Assembly (NCBI RefSeq): GCF_018873765.1
Contig: NC_057916.1
Coordinates: forward strand, 28,867,501-28,931,500
Reading direction: 5' to 3'
DNA length: 64,000 bases
Source: Telopea speciosissima
Lineage: Eukaryota; Streptophyta; Magnoliopsida; Proteales; Proteaceae
This document shows, one piece after another, positions 50,701 through 62,700 of the stretch; the stretch's first letter is position 1; each line of letters starts with the position of its first letter. The translations under genes were made by a program, and so were the position numbers. The notes beneath the pieces were generated by a model, which saw only the letters and a list, made by a program, of their open reading frames with translations, had not been told where the DNA came from and made no database searches.

Positions 50701-53700
50701 AATTGGTTCTCCGTAATAGTAGTTTCTTGTCTCAAGTGGGTTTCAATAACCCTCCCCCATAATTTCATAGTATAACTCATTAGTTTTATACCTAAATAGT
50801 TATTGCAGCTCTGAATATCACCTTTATTTTTAAAAATCGGAACCATTATGCTTCTCTTCTATTCATCAGGCATTTTCCTTGTGCTCATAATCTTATTAAA
50901 CAATTTGGTTAGCCAAGATAAACCACAAATTCCTAAGCTCTTCCACACTTCTATTAGGATCTCATCTGGGCCTTGTGCCTTGCCTATTTTCATCCTCCTT
51001 AAAGGTTCTTTTACTTTAGACACCCTAATTCTTTGTATATATCTACGACATGTGGTGTCTTGATGGATAATACAATCTTCCGGAACATAATTACTAGAAG
51101 TGTCTAACTAAATGGATAATACATTTAGTTGGCTGCAGAAATAACCTTCCTTTGTGCTATGATTGTTATAAAGATTTTCATATTTCTTCGCCATTGTTTT
51201 TCCCACAATCTTCATAGCTTCATTTCTGGAAAATTTATACCTTGGTAGATCCTCTACATCCTTGGTCCTTTCCCATGTATTACTAGCCTTTTTTAGTCAT
51301 AGTGGTTGTTTGAACCTCATCATCCCACCACCAAGTCTCTTTAGAGGAATGATGTTTTCCTTTCGATTCACTTAGGATATCTTTGACAACCTTCTTAATA
51401 CAAGTAGTCAACTCATTCCACATCGTATTAGTGTCTTCCTCAAAGTCCCACTTTTTTTCTTTGACCACTTCATTAGTAAATGATTTCAAAGTATCTCCTT
51501 TTAGGCTCCACCACCTTATCCTAGGGCAAATAAGCTCACCTTTCTTACGAAAGGTGACTCCACCACCTTATTCTCTTTAAGAGGGGTATGGGCACTAGAA
51601 GGATGCAATAGGCTTGATACCCGGATAAATTAAGTTCTATAACGTGTTTGTGTATTCCTATCCTTTCCTCAATCTGAATTTGGAACTAGCCTAGCCTAAA
51701 AATCAATCATCGAGCTAGAGCCGTCAGACTTATCAGTTACATGGTTGTAACCGAAAGATTTAGATTTGAATGAGAAAATTGGGTTTTGTTTACTATTACC
51801 GGTGTGGTACAGAGGCAAGGTCTTGTGACCTCCTTTCTTCTTCTTCCCCTCCATTATTTCTTTCCTATTTTACTGCTATTGATATCATTACCATGTCCTG
51901 AACGACCTAACAGCCATTCACGATAGGTAATTGATCTCTCGCATATCTTCTTCGTTTCCTCTCATATTTTGGGCATCGGATCTTCTAATGTAGTTCTAGA
52001 TAGGCTAAAGCCCTACTAGAAACCAATTAAACCAGGACCAATAACAAGGAACTAAGGGGCTGTTGGTTCTGCAGTTTCAGTAGGGCAGAATTGCAGTTTT
52101 AGGTCAAATCTAGGGCTTAGGTTAGGATAATGGAAGGGGGGCTTAGGGGGTATGGCTAGGCAGGTTTATAGGACTCTAATAATATAGGTATTATAGAGTT
52201 TTAAGTGTTTTGAAAATTCTGTAAAACTGGGCAGCAAGTCGGGGTCGACTATAGGTTTTGGGGAAATTAATGAAGGATGAGGGGATTAGGGTTTTGATGG
52301 ACAAATATGGCTGAGCAGCAAGATCTAGAGTTTAATGGAATTAGGGTTTAATGGAATTCAAGCAAAAATAAAGGGGGATCAATTGGGGAAGGAAGTAGAG
52401 GATTAGAAGAAGAAATTAATGAACAAGTTGCAGCAGAAATCCACTAGCAGCAGCTTGGACAGAAGTGAAGGATAGAACCACCTTCGAATTAGGATCCTCC
52501 CGGCCGTCACGGCGCAAGGAGTCAATCAGATTCCACCAATCCCTTTCCACCTTGATAGAACCACAAGGATGCACACTCACAAGGAGCATAGGAGCAGCAA
52601 CAATGGCAGCCAACAAGCAAAAGCTTTTTTCATTAATCAAATTCATATCCAAGGCTTTGCCCCCTTACAACCTTATATAAAAGACTCAAATAGACTTCCA
52701 CTCTAAAAAGGAAAGGCCTAACCCAATCCTTAACCTATTAGGTAACTTAAACTGACTAGGAAACTAAAATACTAAAAGAAATAGACTCAAAACCTGGCTG
52801 GACTTATAGAATCCGAATCCAGCCCAATTTACATCACAAGACCACTTAAACAAGTCACATGATCACTAATTACATAAAAATCAAAACTAAGGAATTAAAA
52901 TAGCTAATCCCGTATGCAACCTAATTACCCATATTTTAGGCCCATAAAAGTGGCCTATTACATAGGAAACCCATGGGATCAAAGGCCCAACATACATATA
53001 ACCCAACCCTAGACTTATTTCTAAAGAAATAAGCCCATGTCGATGATGAATCTGCATCATCTTCACTCTTGGCGACCCAAGCCCTAGAAAATTTAGGTCC
53101 AAACTTGATCTCTTTTGTGAGAGTACATCGAGTTTAGATCAGAACTTGGAAACTTATCGCCAGTGACTACTTCACAGGTCCTATTCTGATATTAGAAATT
53201 TAGAACTAGTGTTTGGGTTGTTTAATACCTAGTTTTTCGAACTAAAAATTTTCTTCCGTTGGTTCTGTTGAGTCGTGAGGAAGGAGACCCTCTTTCTCTA
53301 CAATTTCTTTCTTCCTTGTTTATTTCACTCACTTTCCATAATACCCCTCCTTTCCTTCATTATTACCCCTAGCCTTTACTCTAACTTTGCTTCCAAGTCT
53401 GTCCTTGAACAATAAATACTAATCCCTGTTACATCCTCTCTTCTTTACTTAACTAGTGAATCCTTGAAAATTTTGGTTTATTACGAGATTGGCACTGGTT
53501 CTTAAATTTGAGTTATTTGTTAATTGGATGGGCCCATAAACAAACCCAAACAGGGTTATTGGACCCGGGTTCTGCGTTACCACATGCTCAAATAACACTT
53601 CATTTTGCTATTTTTTATTAGGTGGCAGATAGATAGATAGTAATTTAAGCTTCAAATTCCCCTCAATACAAATATTTGGCTTAGTTTCAGCTTCAAATTC

Positions 53701-56700
53701 CCAAAACCTTTATAAGACATGAAAATTATGACCAGGTCTCAATTGTTAGTTGTTGAACTTCAAAGCCAGTTAAACCCATGGTATAAAATCTCGCGATATT
53801 TCGGCAATATATCGCCACATTTCGTAAATCTCGACATGTCCGAGATACGAAACACTTCCGAAACCAAAAAATACAATATCTCGTCGATATATCGTGAGAT
53901 ATCGACGATATATCGTGGATCTCACGATATATCGCGAGATATTGAAAAAGTGACAAATAGTGTCACACTAAGGCCCCTTTTATACCATATTTCGCAGCTC
54001 TTGGTCGATATTTTGACCGAGAGCTGCTGAAAATCTATTTTTCTCTCTTCTTCCTCATTTTTGCTTTTCTTCCTCCCTTTCAAGCCTCATCCAAGCATTG
54101 TTGAAGCTCCTTGTCGCCGGGAAGACGTCGGAGGGTCATCTAAGCTCATCATCCAAGCCTATTTTCATTATTTAAGGTAAATTCTATTTCTCTAAAACTA
54201 TTTTTTTTAAAAATACTTTGTACAAATGTTGTTGGATGTTGATGATATTAATATATGTTAGACACAGGAGGCCGATCTACGACCTCACGGTGTCGAAATT
54301 TTTCCCATGTGTATTTTTTTTTTTTTTTTTCTGATTTTAAAAATTCATTTTCCTATAACTAAAATAGGAAATAATTAAGGGTAATATGACTTAGATGGTA
54401 ATGAATTAAATATATTTTAGACACCAATGGCCGATCTACGGCTTCACAGTGTCGGATTTATTTTTCTGCTCTTAAATAATTCTTTTAATTTTTGAAAATT
54501 AAGAAAAATATATAAAAAATTAAAAAAACAGAAATAAATAAGGAAAAATATGAGTTTTAAGTTTAAAAAATAATGAAAAAATATGAAAGTTATTTCTATA
54601 TGTTTTGAGATGCATTACATGTATATTATGTTTACTAATTTTTGGTTTTGTTGTGTTAGGTCAATACTTATATTAACATTATATATAAAAAATTGGTTTT
54701 AATTATGTGAAAAATATAAGGGTTAGGGGAAAAATATTAAATAACTATACAAGTGTATTAGTAATCTAAAAGTGTCAATTGAAGTGCATCTACATTAAGT
54801 TTTTTAATTATTTGTGTTACTTACATTGCAGTAAACAAGTATCATTATGGCGGATCGTGATAGACAACGTGCGAAAGGCAAGCAAAAGGTGGGGGAAAGT
54901 AGTCAACAAAGGGGGCGGAGGGAACAAAGAGAACAGAGGGAACAAGAGAGACCAGCTAGCCAGCATAGGGGTGACATTGCATGGTTACATGGTACTCCTA
55001 TTGATGGGGATAAGAGAAAATCTATATGTAACTATTGTCACATGCAATTTATGGGAGGTGGGTCCAGTGAGACTTAAACAACATCTCGATGGAGGATCTA
55101 AAGATGTTGTAGGTTGTCATATGGTCCCCTACCAAGTAGCCAGGAGATTGGTGATAGTTTGAGGGGAAGAAAGAAGAGGAAGGCTGACAAGCAAAGGATA
55201 AGAGAACAACTTGAGGATACAGTGAGGAGTTCGATGGGAGGAGGAAGCTTCTGATGATGATGACATTGCAGTACCTGATGACATACAAACAGCAGAGGAG
55301 GCTAGGGATTTTAGGCGGACTGTTTCAAGGAGTAGAGTAGTTTTCAAGATGATCAGCAGAGACAAAGAGTAGGGGGTAGTGGAGGAGCGCTGGCAGTTTT
55401 GGAGGTCCTAGAACTTTGAATCCTTTTAAAAGATCACAAAGTGTGAGGGCAGCCCCAACACCTCTACCAGTATCAGTACCACCATCAACATCTGATCCTA
55501 AATTGCATAAGAAAAAAGGAAGCAGTCAACCCAGAATCAAAGGAGCATGGAAGGGGATGAAGGGATTGGTTAAAGAATCAATAGCTAAGTGGATGCTATA
55601 CCATACCATCCTAGCAAACACTGCACAAGGCCCCCATTATGATACCATGATAGATACCATTGCAGAGGCTGGCCCAGGATTCAAGGGCCCCACCCCATAT
55701 GAGGTAATGAATGTTTATCTACCTCAACAAAAGAGTGAGATTGATGAGTACATTAGTGAGATGAGGAATATGTGGGAGACATATGGGGTGACTATAATGG
55801 CAGATGGATGGACTGGGCCTACAAGAAAGTCCATCATCAATTTCATGGTTTATTGTGATGGGAAGACAGTGTTCCTCAAATCTGTGGATGCATCCAAAGA
55901 GATAAAGGATGCAAAATATATTTACAGATTGTTAAAGGAAATAGTGGAAAAAGATGTGGGTATTGAGAATGTTGTCCAGATTGTAACGGACAATAGAAGT
56001 AACTTCAAGCTGGCCGGTGAGAAGATGATGAACAATAGTAAGTACCGGCTCTTCTGGACTCCTTGTGCAGCCCATTGCATTGACTTAATGCTAAAAGATA
56101 TGGGAAAGTTAAAGTTGGTGAAGACTGTGGTTGAAAGTGCAAGACAAGTCACCAACTTTGTATACAACCACTCCTATGCACTCAATCAATTGAGGGAAAA
56201 ATGTGGGGGTGACTTGGTTAGGCCTGGCATCACAAGATTTGCCACCAACTACATTGCCCTCAAAAGCATTGAGACAAAGAAGGCCGGACTGAGAAGCAAG
56301 TTTGCTTCTGAGGAGTGGTTTGAATGGAAGGGTTCCAAGACTACAAATGGGAGGGAAGCACAAGCAACGATGTCATCCGAGGACTTACTGGACCAAACTA
56401 AGCAAAGTGGTGAAAGTTTTAGAACCAGTAGTTAAAGTTCTACATGTTCGACCGCTCCTCGAAGGGCCCAACCATGCCAGTCCTATATCTTGCAATAGAC
56501 TTGATGAAAGCTAGTGTCTATAGTGTGGCTCCTCGCAGTAGCAAACACTTCTTAGCTATCATAAATGCTCGCTGGGATAATCAACTTATGCATCCACTGC
56601 ATAAGGTTGGTGAGTAAATTTGTTTTATGTTTACTAATTCATAGTATTATTATTTACTAATTACCTATGCATTTGACAATACCTCTATTCTATATGTCAT

Positions 56701-59700
56701 ATTTCAGCATACTACTTGAACCCTAACTATCAATATAACAATAGGCTTGGGTTGGAAACTCAACTTATTGATGCTGTGAAACAAGTAGTGAAGAAGTTGG
56801 AGCCAGATGGTGCACTACAAGCAATTTGCAACAATGAGGTGAGTTCATTTGGAAACTCAACTTATTGATGCTTTCAAATAAGTAGTGAAGAAGTACTTAC
56901 TAATTTTCCACATGGGTGTAGATCAAGGTATTTAGGTATGCATTGGGAAGTTTTGGAACCGAGGTGCGTCTACAAGGCGAGCACGTGGTGATCTTGGTAA
57001 TTCTTTTAAGTTTTAAATTACATATGTATTGAAATTTGAAAGTTGAAAGTTGAAACAACATTTGACACGTCTTTTTTGTTGTAAACTTGTAATGCAGCTG
57101 AATGGTGGGTGTTGTATGGGGAATCGGCTGAAAACTTAAGAAGAATAGCAATTAAAGTCCTTGCCCAAACATGTTCTGCATCTGGTTGTGAGAGGAACCG
57201 GAGTACCTTTGCACTCATCCACTCCAAGATGCGCAATGCATTGGGGTCTCAACGTTTATCCGACATGGTGTATGTGCACTACAACTTGAGGCTGAAACTG
57301 CAACACATACGCATGGGACATGAGGGACAGAGGGGCACCATTGATCTAGCTAACATCTTTCACGTTGACTCAGACGATGAGGACCCTATTGTGGATTGGG
57401 TGAGGGATAGAGGTGAGCCAGTGTTGGATGAGGAGGGAGGTAGGCCCGACCCCATGATAGCCCGAGATTGGTGCGATGTGGGCGAGTATATGGGCGACGA
57501 GGGTCGGATACATGCAAGGGAAGCCTCACCCATACCATTCCAGCCCACTGGTGGCAATGTTGCTGATGATGAAGACTGGTCTAAGTCCTCAAATGATGAT
57601 GATGGTGATGATGGTGATGCTGGTGGTGGTAATGCTGGTGGTGGTGATGTTGGTGGTAGTGATGCTGGTGAAGAATTTGACGGCATGCGAGAGCGTTATG
57701 TGGTAGGCCAGGAGGCCCAGGATACGACACCTGTAGAGCCACTCCGATTCACTAGAGAGACAGTTTGATCATGCCACACAAGATATGGACCACGGAGCAC
57801 GTGCCCCCGCACCCCCACCCTCGAGAGGCCCCTTACATACATACAACAGGAAGCGTAGGGGTCGACAAACACAATTGCAACCTGATCACATGGACATTGA
57901 TAACCTATCTAGCTCTGTTGGTGGTTTGAGTATGGGTGATAGGGAGGGAGGACCCGGACATTGGCGTGCGCCCCGCCCCCCCTCGAGAGGCCCTTCACTA
58001 CATACGGGAGCGTGAGGGTGGCAAACCAATTCGACTGATCCATGGACATTGATAACCTATCTAGCTCTGTTGGTGGTTTGAGTATGGGTGATAGGGAGGG
58101 AGGACCGACTGGACATTGGCGTGCAGCCCCCGCACCCCCACCCTCGAGAGGCCCCTTACATACATACAACAGGAAGCGTAGGGGTCGACAAACACAGTTG
58201 CAACCTGATCACATGGACATTGATAACCTATCTAGCTCTGTTGGTGGTTTGAGTATGGGTGATAGGGAGGGAGGACCGACTGGACATTGGCGTGCCCCAT
58301 CTTTTGACGCACATACCACTCCATTGGCATCGGATTATGGTGCATCACAACCTTACGGTGGATATGGATATGGATCATCATCATATGGGCAGTTTAGTGG
58401 GGTAGAGGACTATGACTACCAGTCCCAGGGACATACTGGATCATCTTTTGTAGCTAACATCTTTGCATACCCTAGCGGACCTAGCTACCAACCTCATCAG
58501 CCATACATGCAGCCAATGCCATCGCCTCTTGCGCCGGCGCCAACATCATATCACAGTGGATCATCTTCATCACGGACTGGATCGATTGGTAACCCTAGTT
58601 TATATCCTAGGATAGGTTACCTACAGTATGTTGATGATTCCATTTACGTGACACTTGTGGATGACTACACTCGTTTCTTCTCCGATTCTATACCGTGGTC
58701 CACATATGTCCTTCAAACAGAGAGCAATGGACGTCGACTCCAGCGAGGCATGAGTGGGATTGATCCAGGGAGGCACAGCAACTACTATTAGCAGTTTAGC
58801 ACTTGTAATTTGTAACTTAAGTTGTGATTTCATTGATCTATGAACTTGTGAGTTGTGACTTGCGAGTTGTGAGTCTTGTGACTTACTAACTTTGACACTT
58901 AGTGTATTGCCTTTAAGGCTTTAAGCGAGTTATTGAATATTATAGAGTTTATGAGAATCATGGTACTCATCAATGTGTATTGGCTTTAACTTGATATGTG
59001 AATATGTGATGAAGTTAAATACTATTATTAAATATTAACTGCCTAATCTATGTGTATTTAACTATTTATACATTAGGGTCGGCGATCGTATATCAATCAA
59101 GGGTGCAAGCCCAAAACACCAATTTGAATTCACATTTTGACAATTTTATGGTTTAAATGTGTTTATTAAGCTTAAATAAGGCTGTCCATGAAGTTTCAGG
59201 CCTAGATATGGCCAAATACCCCCCGAGATGGACCCCCGAAATATTGCAAAAAAAATGCAATATTTCGGTCATATTTCGCGATATCTCGGTAGGCCCGAGA
59301 TACCGATATATCGCGAGATATAGTACTATGGTTAAACCATTTGATGGGTTCCTAAAGCCTAAGAGTACTAGGTTCAGAAATCCAATGAAACCAGAATCGC
59401 ATCGACAGAAAACCAGATTTCAAGAGAAATTTGTTAGCTAAGAATCAGAAACTCAGATGGTCTTAAAATTCTGATCAAAGGACAAAAGAATGGCCAAGAA
59501 TAATTTCTCAAAAGATGACCCAATGGTCTGATTTGGAGTTACAAAGTTATCCCATTAAGGATAGGATTCTTTAAAACAAAACCCAGAATTGACTAATGAT
59601 AGCAGATCTTAATGGGCTCAAAACAGTAATCAAAAGTGCATAAAAAAACTAACTGATTTCAGCAATAATACAAGGATAGTAATCTGAAATAGAAATTCAA

Positions 59701-62700
59701 ATCTGATATTTAAATAGAGTAGAATAAGAAATCCAATCAGAAGTAGGATTCTAAGAAAACAACAGAAAGATCAAATTTTGAAACCATGGGTATGTTTAAA
59801 ATGTAATCCAGTTTCAAAATATAAAATCAGAATTGAAATCTCAGATTTAAACATTAGAGAACTCAAATTCCAGAAACTAGAACAAGAGGAATAGCTGAAC
59901 AGAAACCAGATACTACTCAATCAGTGGACAGATTAAAAGAATAGAAGGAAGGAAGATAGATAGATATGAACCAAGCAACTCACCTGGAATTAGGCTGACA
60001 TCTCATCAACCATCCTTAGCATCCCACCAAGGGTTGCATTGCATCACAAAATACTACTGAATCTCACAAAATTAGAAGGCAAAGCAAGTCTTATTCAATA
60101 CTCAAAACTGTGGGTTTTATGAAGCCTTAAAATGCTTATCTAGAAACTGAAAGCATACTTACAATTGGAAAGGAAAGTAGAGTAAACATAGGAAACACTT
60201 CCACTAAAGCTGGAACTAGTGTGCCACAAGAATAAACCTCTATCTTAGCTAACTAGATAGAATAGATATCACACCATATTAAAACTCTATCTAATGTAGG
60301 AATAAGAGTTCTAATAAAAAAATACCCTAGCCAACCTTTACAAGTAAAGAGATGAACAATAAATAATAAAATAAAACTACCCAAACTAAACTAAGTATAT
60401 CCTGTATTCCTACCTCCTATCCATAATTTAGGCCCATTAAAGTGGCCTATTACAAAGAAGACCCATTGGAGAAAGGCCTAACACTAACACATATATAACC
60501 CAACCTAAGGTTTTTTTCCATTAAAATAAGCCCAATTCTGTGTTGTATCTGCATCACCATTACTTCGGTTCCTAATGGTAAAACAAGTCCAGCTAGTTAT
60601 TTGAACCCGAACAACACAATTTTCCTAATTTAGTGTCTTTCTTGACCAAGATAAAGTAGCTATTATATTTAGAATATTCTCTAACCATCTTTTCAAGGGT
60701 ATCCAAATACGGAATCAAAGAACAAACCTGAGCTGGATTTAAGTTACTCCAAGGTTGTTGCAGCGTCACAAGTTCCCACAAGATTATCCCAAAACTGTAA
60801 ACATCCGACTTTTCATTTGATGGCTCATCACGGAGAACTTCAGGGGCCATCCACTCAGGCTAAATTTGGAGGGAAAAAATGGGAAGTTACATTTAGTGTC
60901 CAGAAAATGCAAGTAATTAATAGGATACCAATCAATATTCAGTTTTGGAGAACTTACAGTTCCTGCTGCTGATTTAGATGAAAGAAATGTATTTGCCTTC
61001 AAACGGGAAAGACCAAAATCGCATACCTAGGTGAACACAATTAAGATAGTAACAGGAAACAGAAAAAAAATGCTGCAGATAAGTTTAAGTTATTTAAAAC
61101 ATGAAGTAGATGGTAAGAAGTCTTGAAATCATCCTTTAAGAGAACTGCAGATCAGGCACATAGTCCAATTGCAAAGAATCCCTAAGCTATTCCGGATAAA
61201 GCTACCCTCTCTCATTAGTTCTTTACTTCTTTCATTATTTGTCTGCAATCTCTTCTCCTATTTTCTTCTTTATTACTTCAATTCTTAAACAGTAAACCCT
61301 CACACTCCACCAAAGTTCCTCCTTCACAGAAACTTTTCTCTCATACCCCTACACAATGATCTTTTATTTCTAAAAACCCTGATCTCCCCCCCCCCCCACC
61401 CCCCCCTGCATAGCCAATCCATAACTTTTTCCTTGATGTACAACTACTGAAACTTCAGGGGATGTCCTCAATCAAGGAAGGATGAGATATGTTGGATAGT
61501 GAAAAACCAAACACAAAATTTACATAATATGATCTGATATAGTTTCAGAGGAAAATGCATGCTGAACAGGCACCAAAACAATCATACAAATCTTAAAACT
61601 TCGATCATATGTACTTAGCCTATTAATATTTTCAAGTTGCAAATTTAACTTGCAGTTAACCAAATATGCTGCTGGGTAGAGTACAGCATCTAGGAACAGC
61701 TCTAATGAGAAAGGTTCACATTACTAAATTGAATGAGCATCATTTCAATCATTTACATCAGTAAAAAAAAATAATCATGTACATTAACCAAAATACTGAT
61801 TGACATACAGGAGACACAATATAAATAATGTGCTAGTAAACTGAGCATGCTGCACTGAATTTTTGCGTTAATGATGGGATGAACTAGATCATAAAATTCT
61901 GAAGGAGCTATCCAATTATAAATCAGAGCTAGCATAATCTTCAAGTGAATGAGTAACATAAATTTTCTTCCAATGGGTCCAATAAGAAAATTATTATGAG
62001 AAAACCCATCCAAATAGATCAATTAAGCATTCTTCAGCTTCATCCAATATTCAATGATCATGTAGAATAGCCTTGCCGTCAGGCAAAAGAGCAACTAATT
62101 CTTACCTTAACGGTATATTTTCTGTCCACTAAAAGATTTGGAGACTTCAAATCTCTATGAACAATGGGAGGATTACGGCGGTGAAGATAATTCATTCCCT
62201 TTGCCTGTACCACACAATCAGAAGCATATGAAAACGAAACAAAGAAACTCCAGATGAGAATCAAAATAAAATAATAATAATAACAGTTAAGCTGCAATTA
62301 TGATAATGTCCAAACATAAATAGCTCAAATCACTAGGTATGCGAAGTTTCGATCAAAATTTGACATTTTCGGCTGAAATTTTGGAGTAGTTTCAGTTTCA
62401 GTATCATTTCAAAATAGTGATTATAAAAACACTATTTTGATCGATTTCAAACCATTTCGCACTTTTAGTTGGTTTTGCCAATAAGAGGGGGAAAAGTTCA
62501 GAAAAACCCAGATTTGGTACTTTTAGCCAAATACGAGAGTTTATAAACAAATACAGATCTCTGGTATCATCCTCTCTTCTGAGATATACCATGAGACCAA
62601 TAAGTTGGTTCGAGATCTTGCAATCAGCCCCTTGGCCTAAAAAAAGTTTTCTTGGTGGAACAAGGTGTTGGGGACTATTAAATGGTCCTCCTTCATTCCT

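Larger units (their letters stand above)
53777..59330 (+). mobile_element. hAT DNA transposon, 5554 bp, with 8-bp target duplication
   Basis: Terminal inverted repeats CATGGTATAAAATCTCGCGATA and (reverse complement) CATAGTACTATATCTCGCGATA, flanked by GTTAAACC at 53769-53776 and 59331-59338. Subterminal regions are dense in CGATATATCG palindromic motifs, likely transposase-binding repeats. It encodes a BED finger, a DUF659/hAT transposase and the hAT dimerisation domain (listed separately), so it derives from an autonomous element. It lies in the CTR1 intron, antisense to the gene. Confidence 0.93.

Noticed and set aside
57599..57670. GATGATG/GGTGGTAATG run as a functional acidic repeat
   Set aside because: Low-complexity codon repeat inside the hAT transposase remnant; no independent signal.
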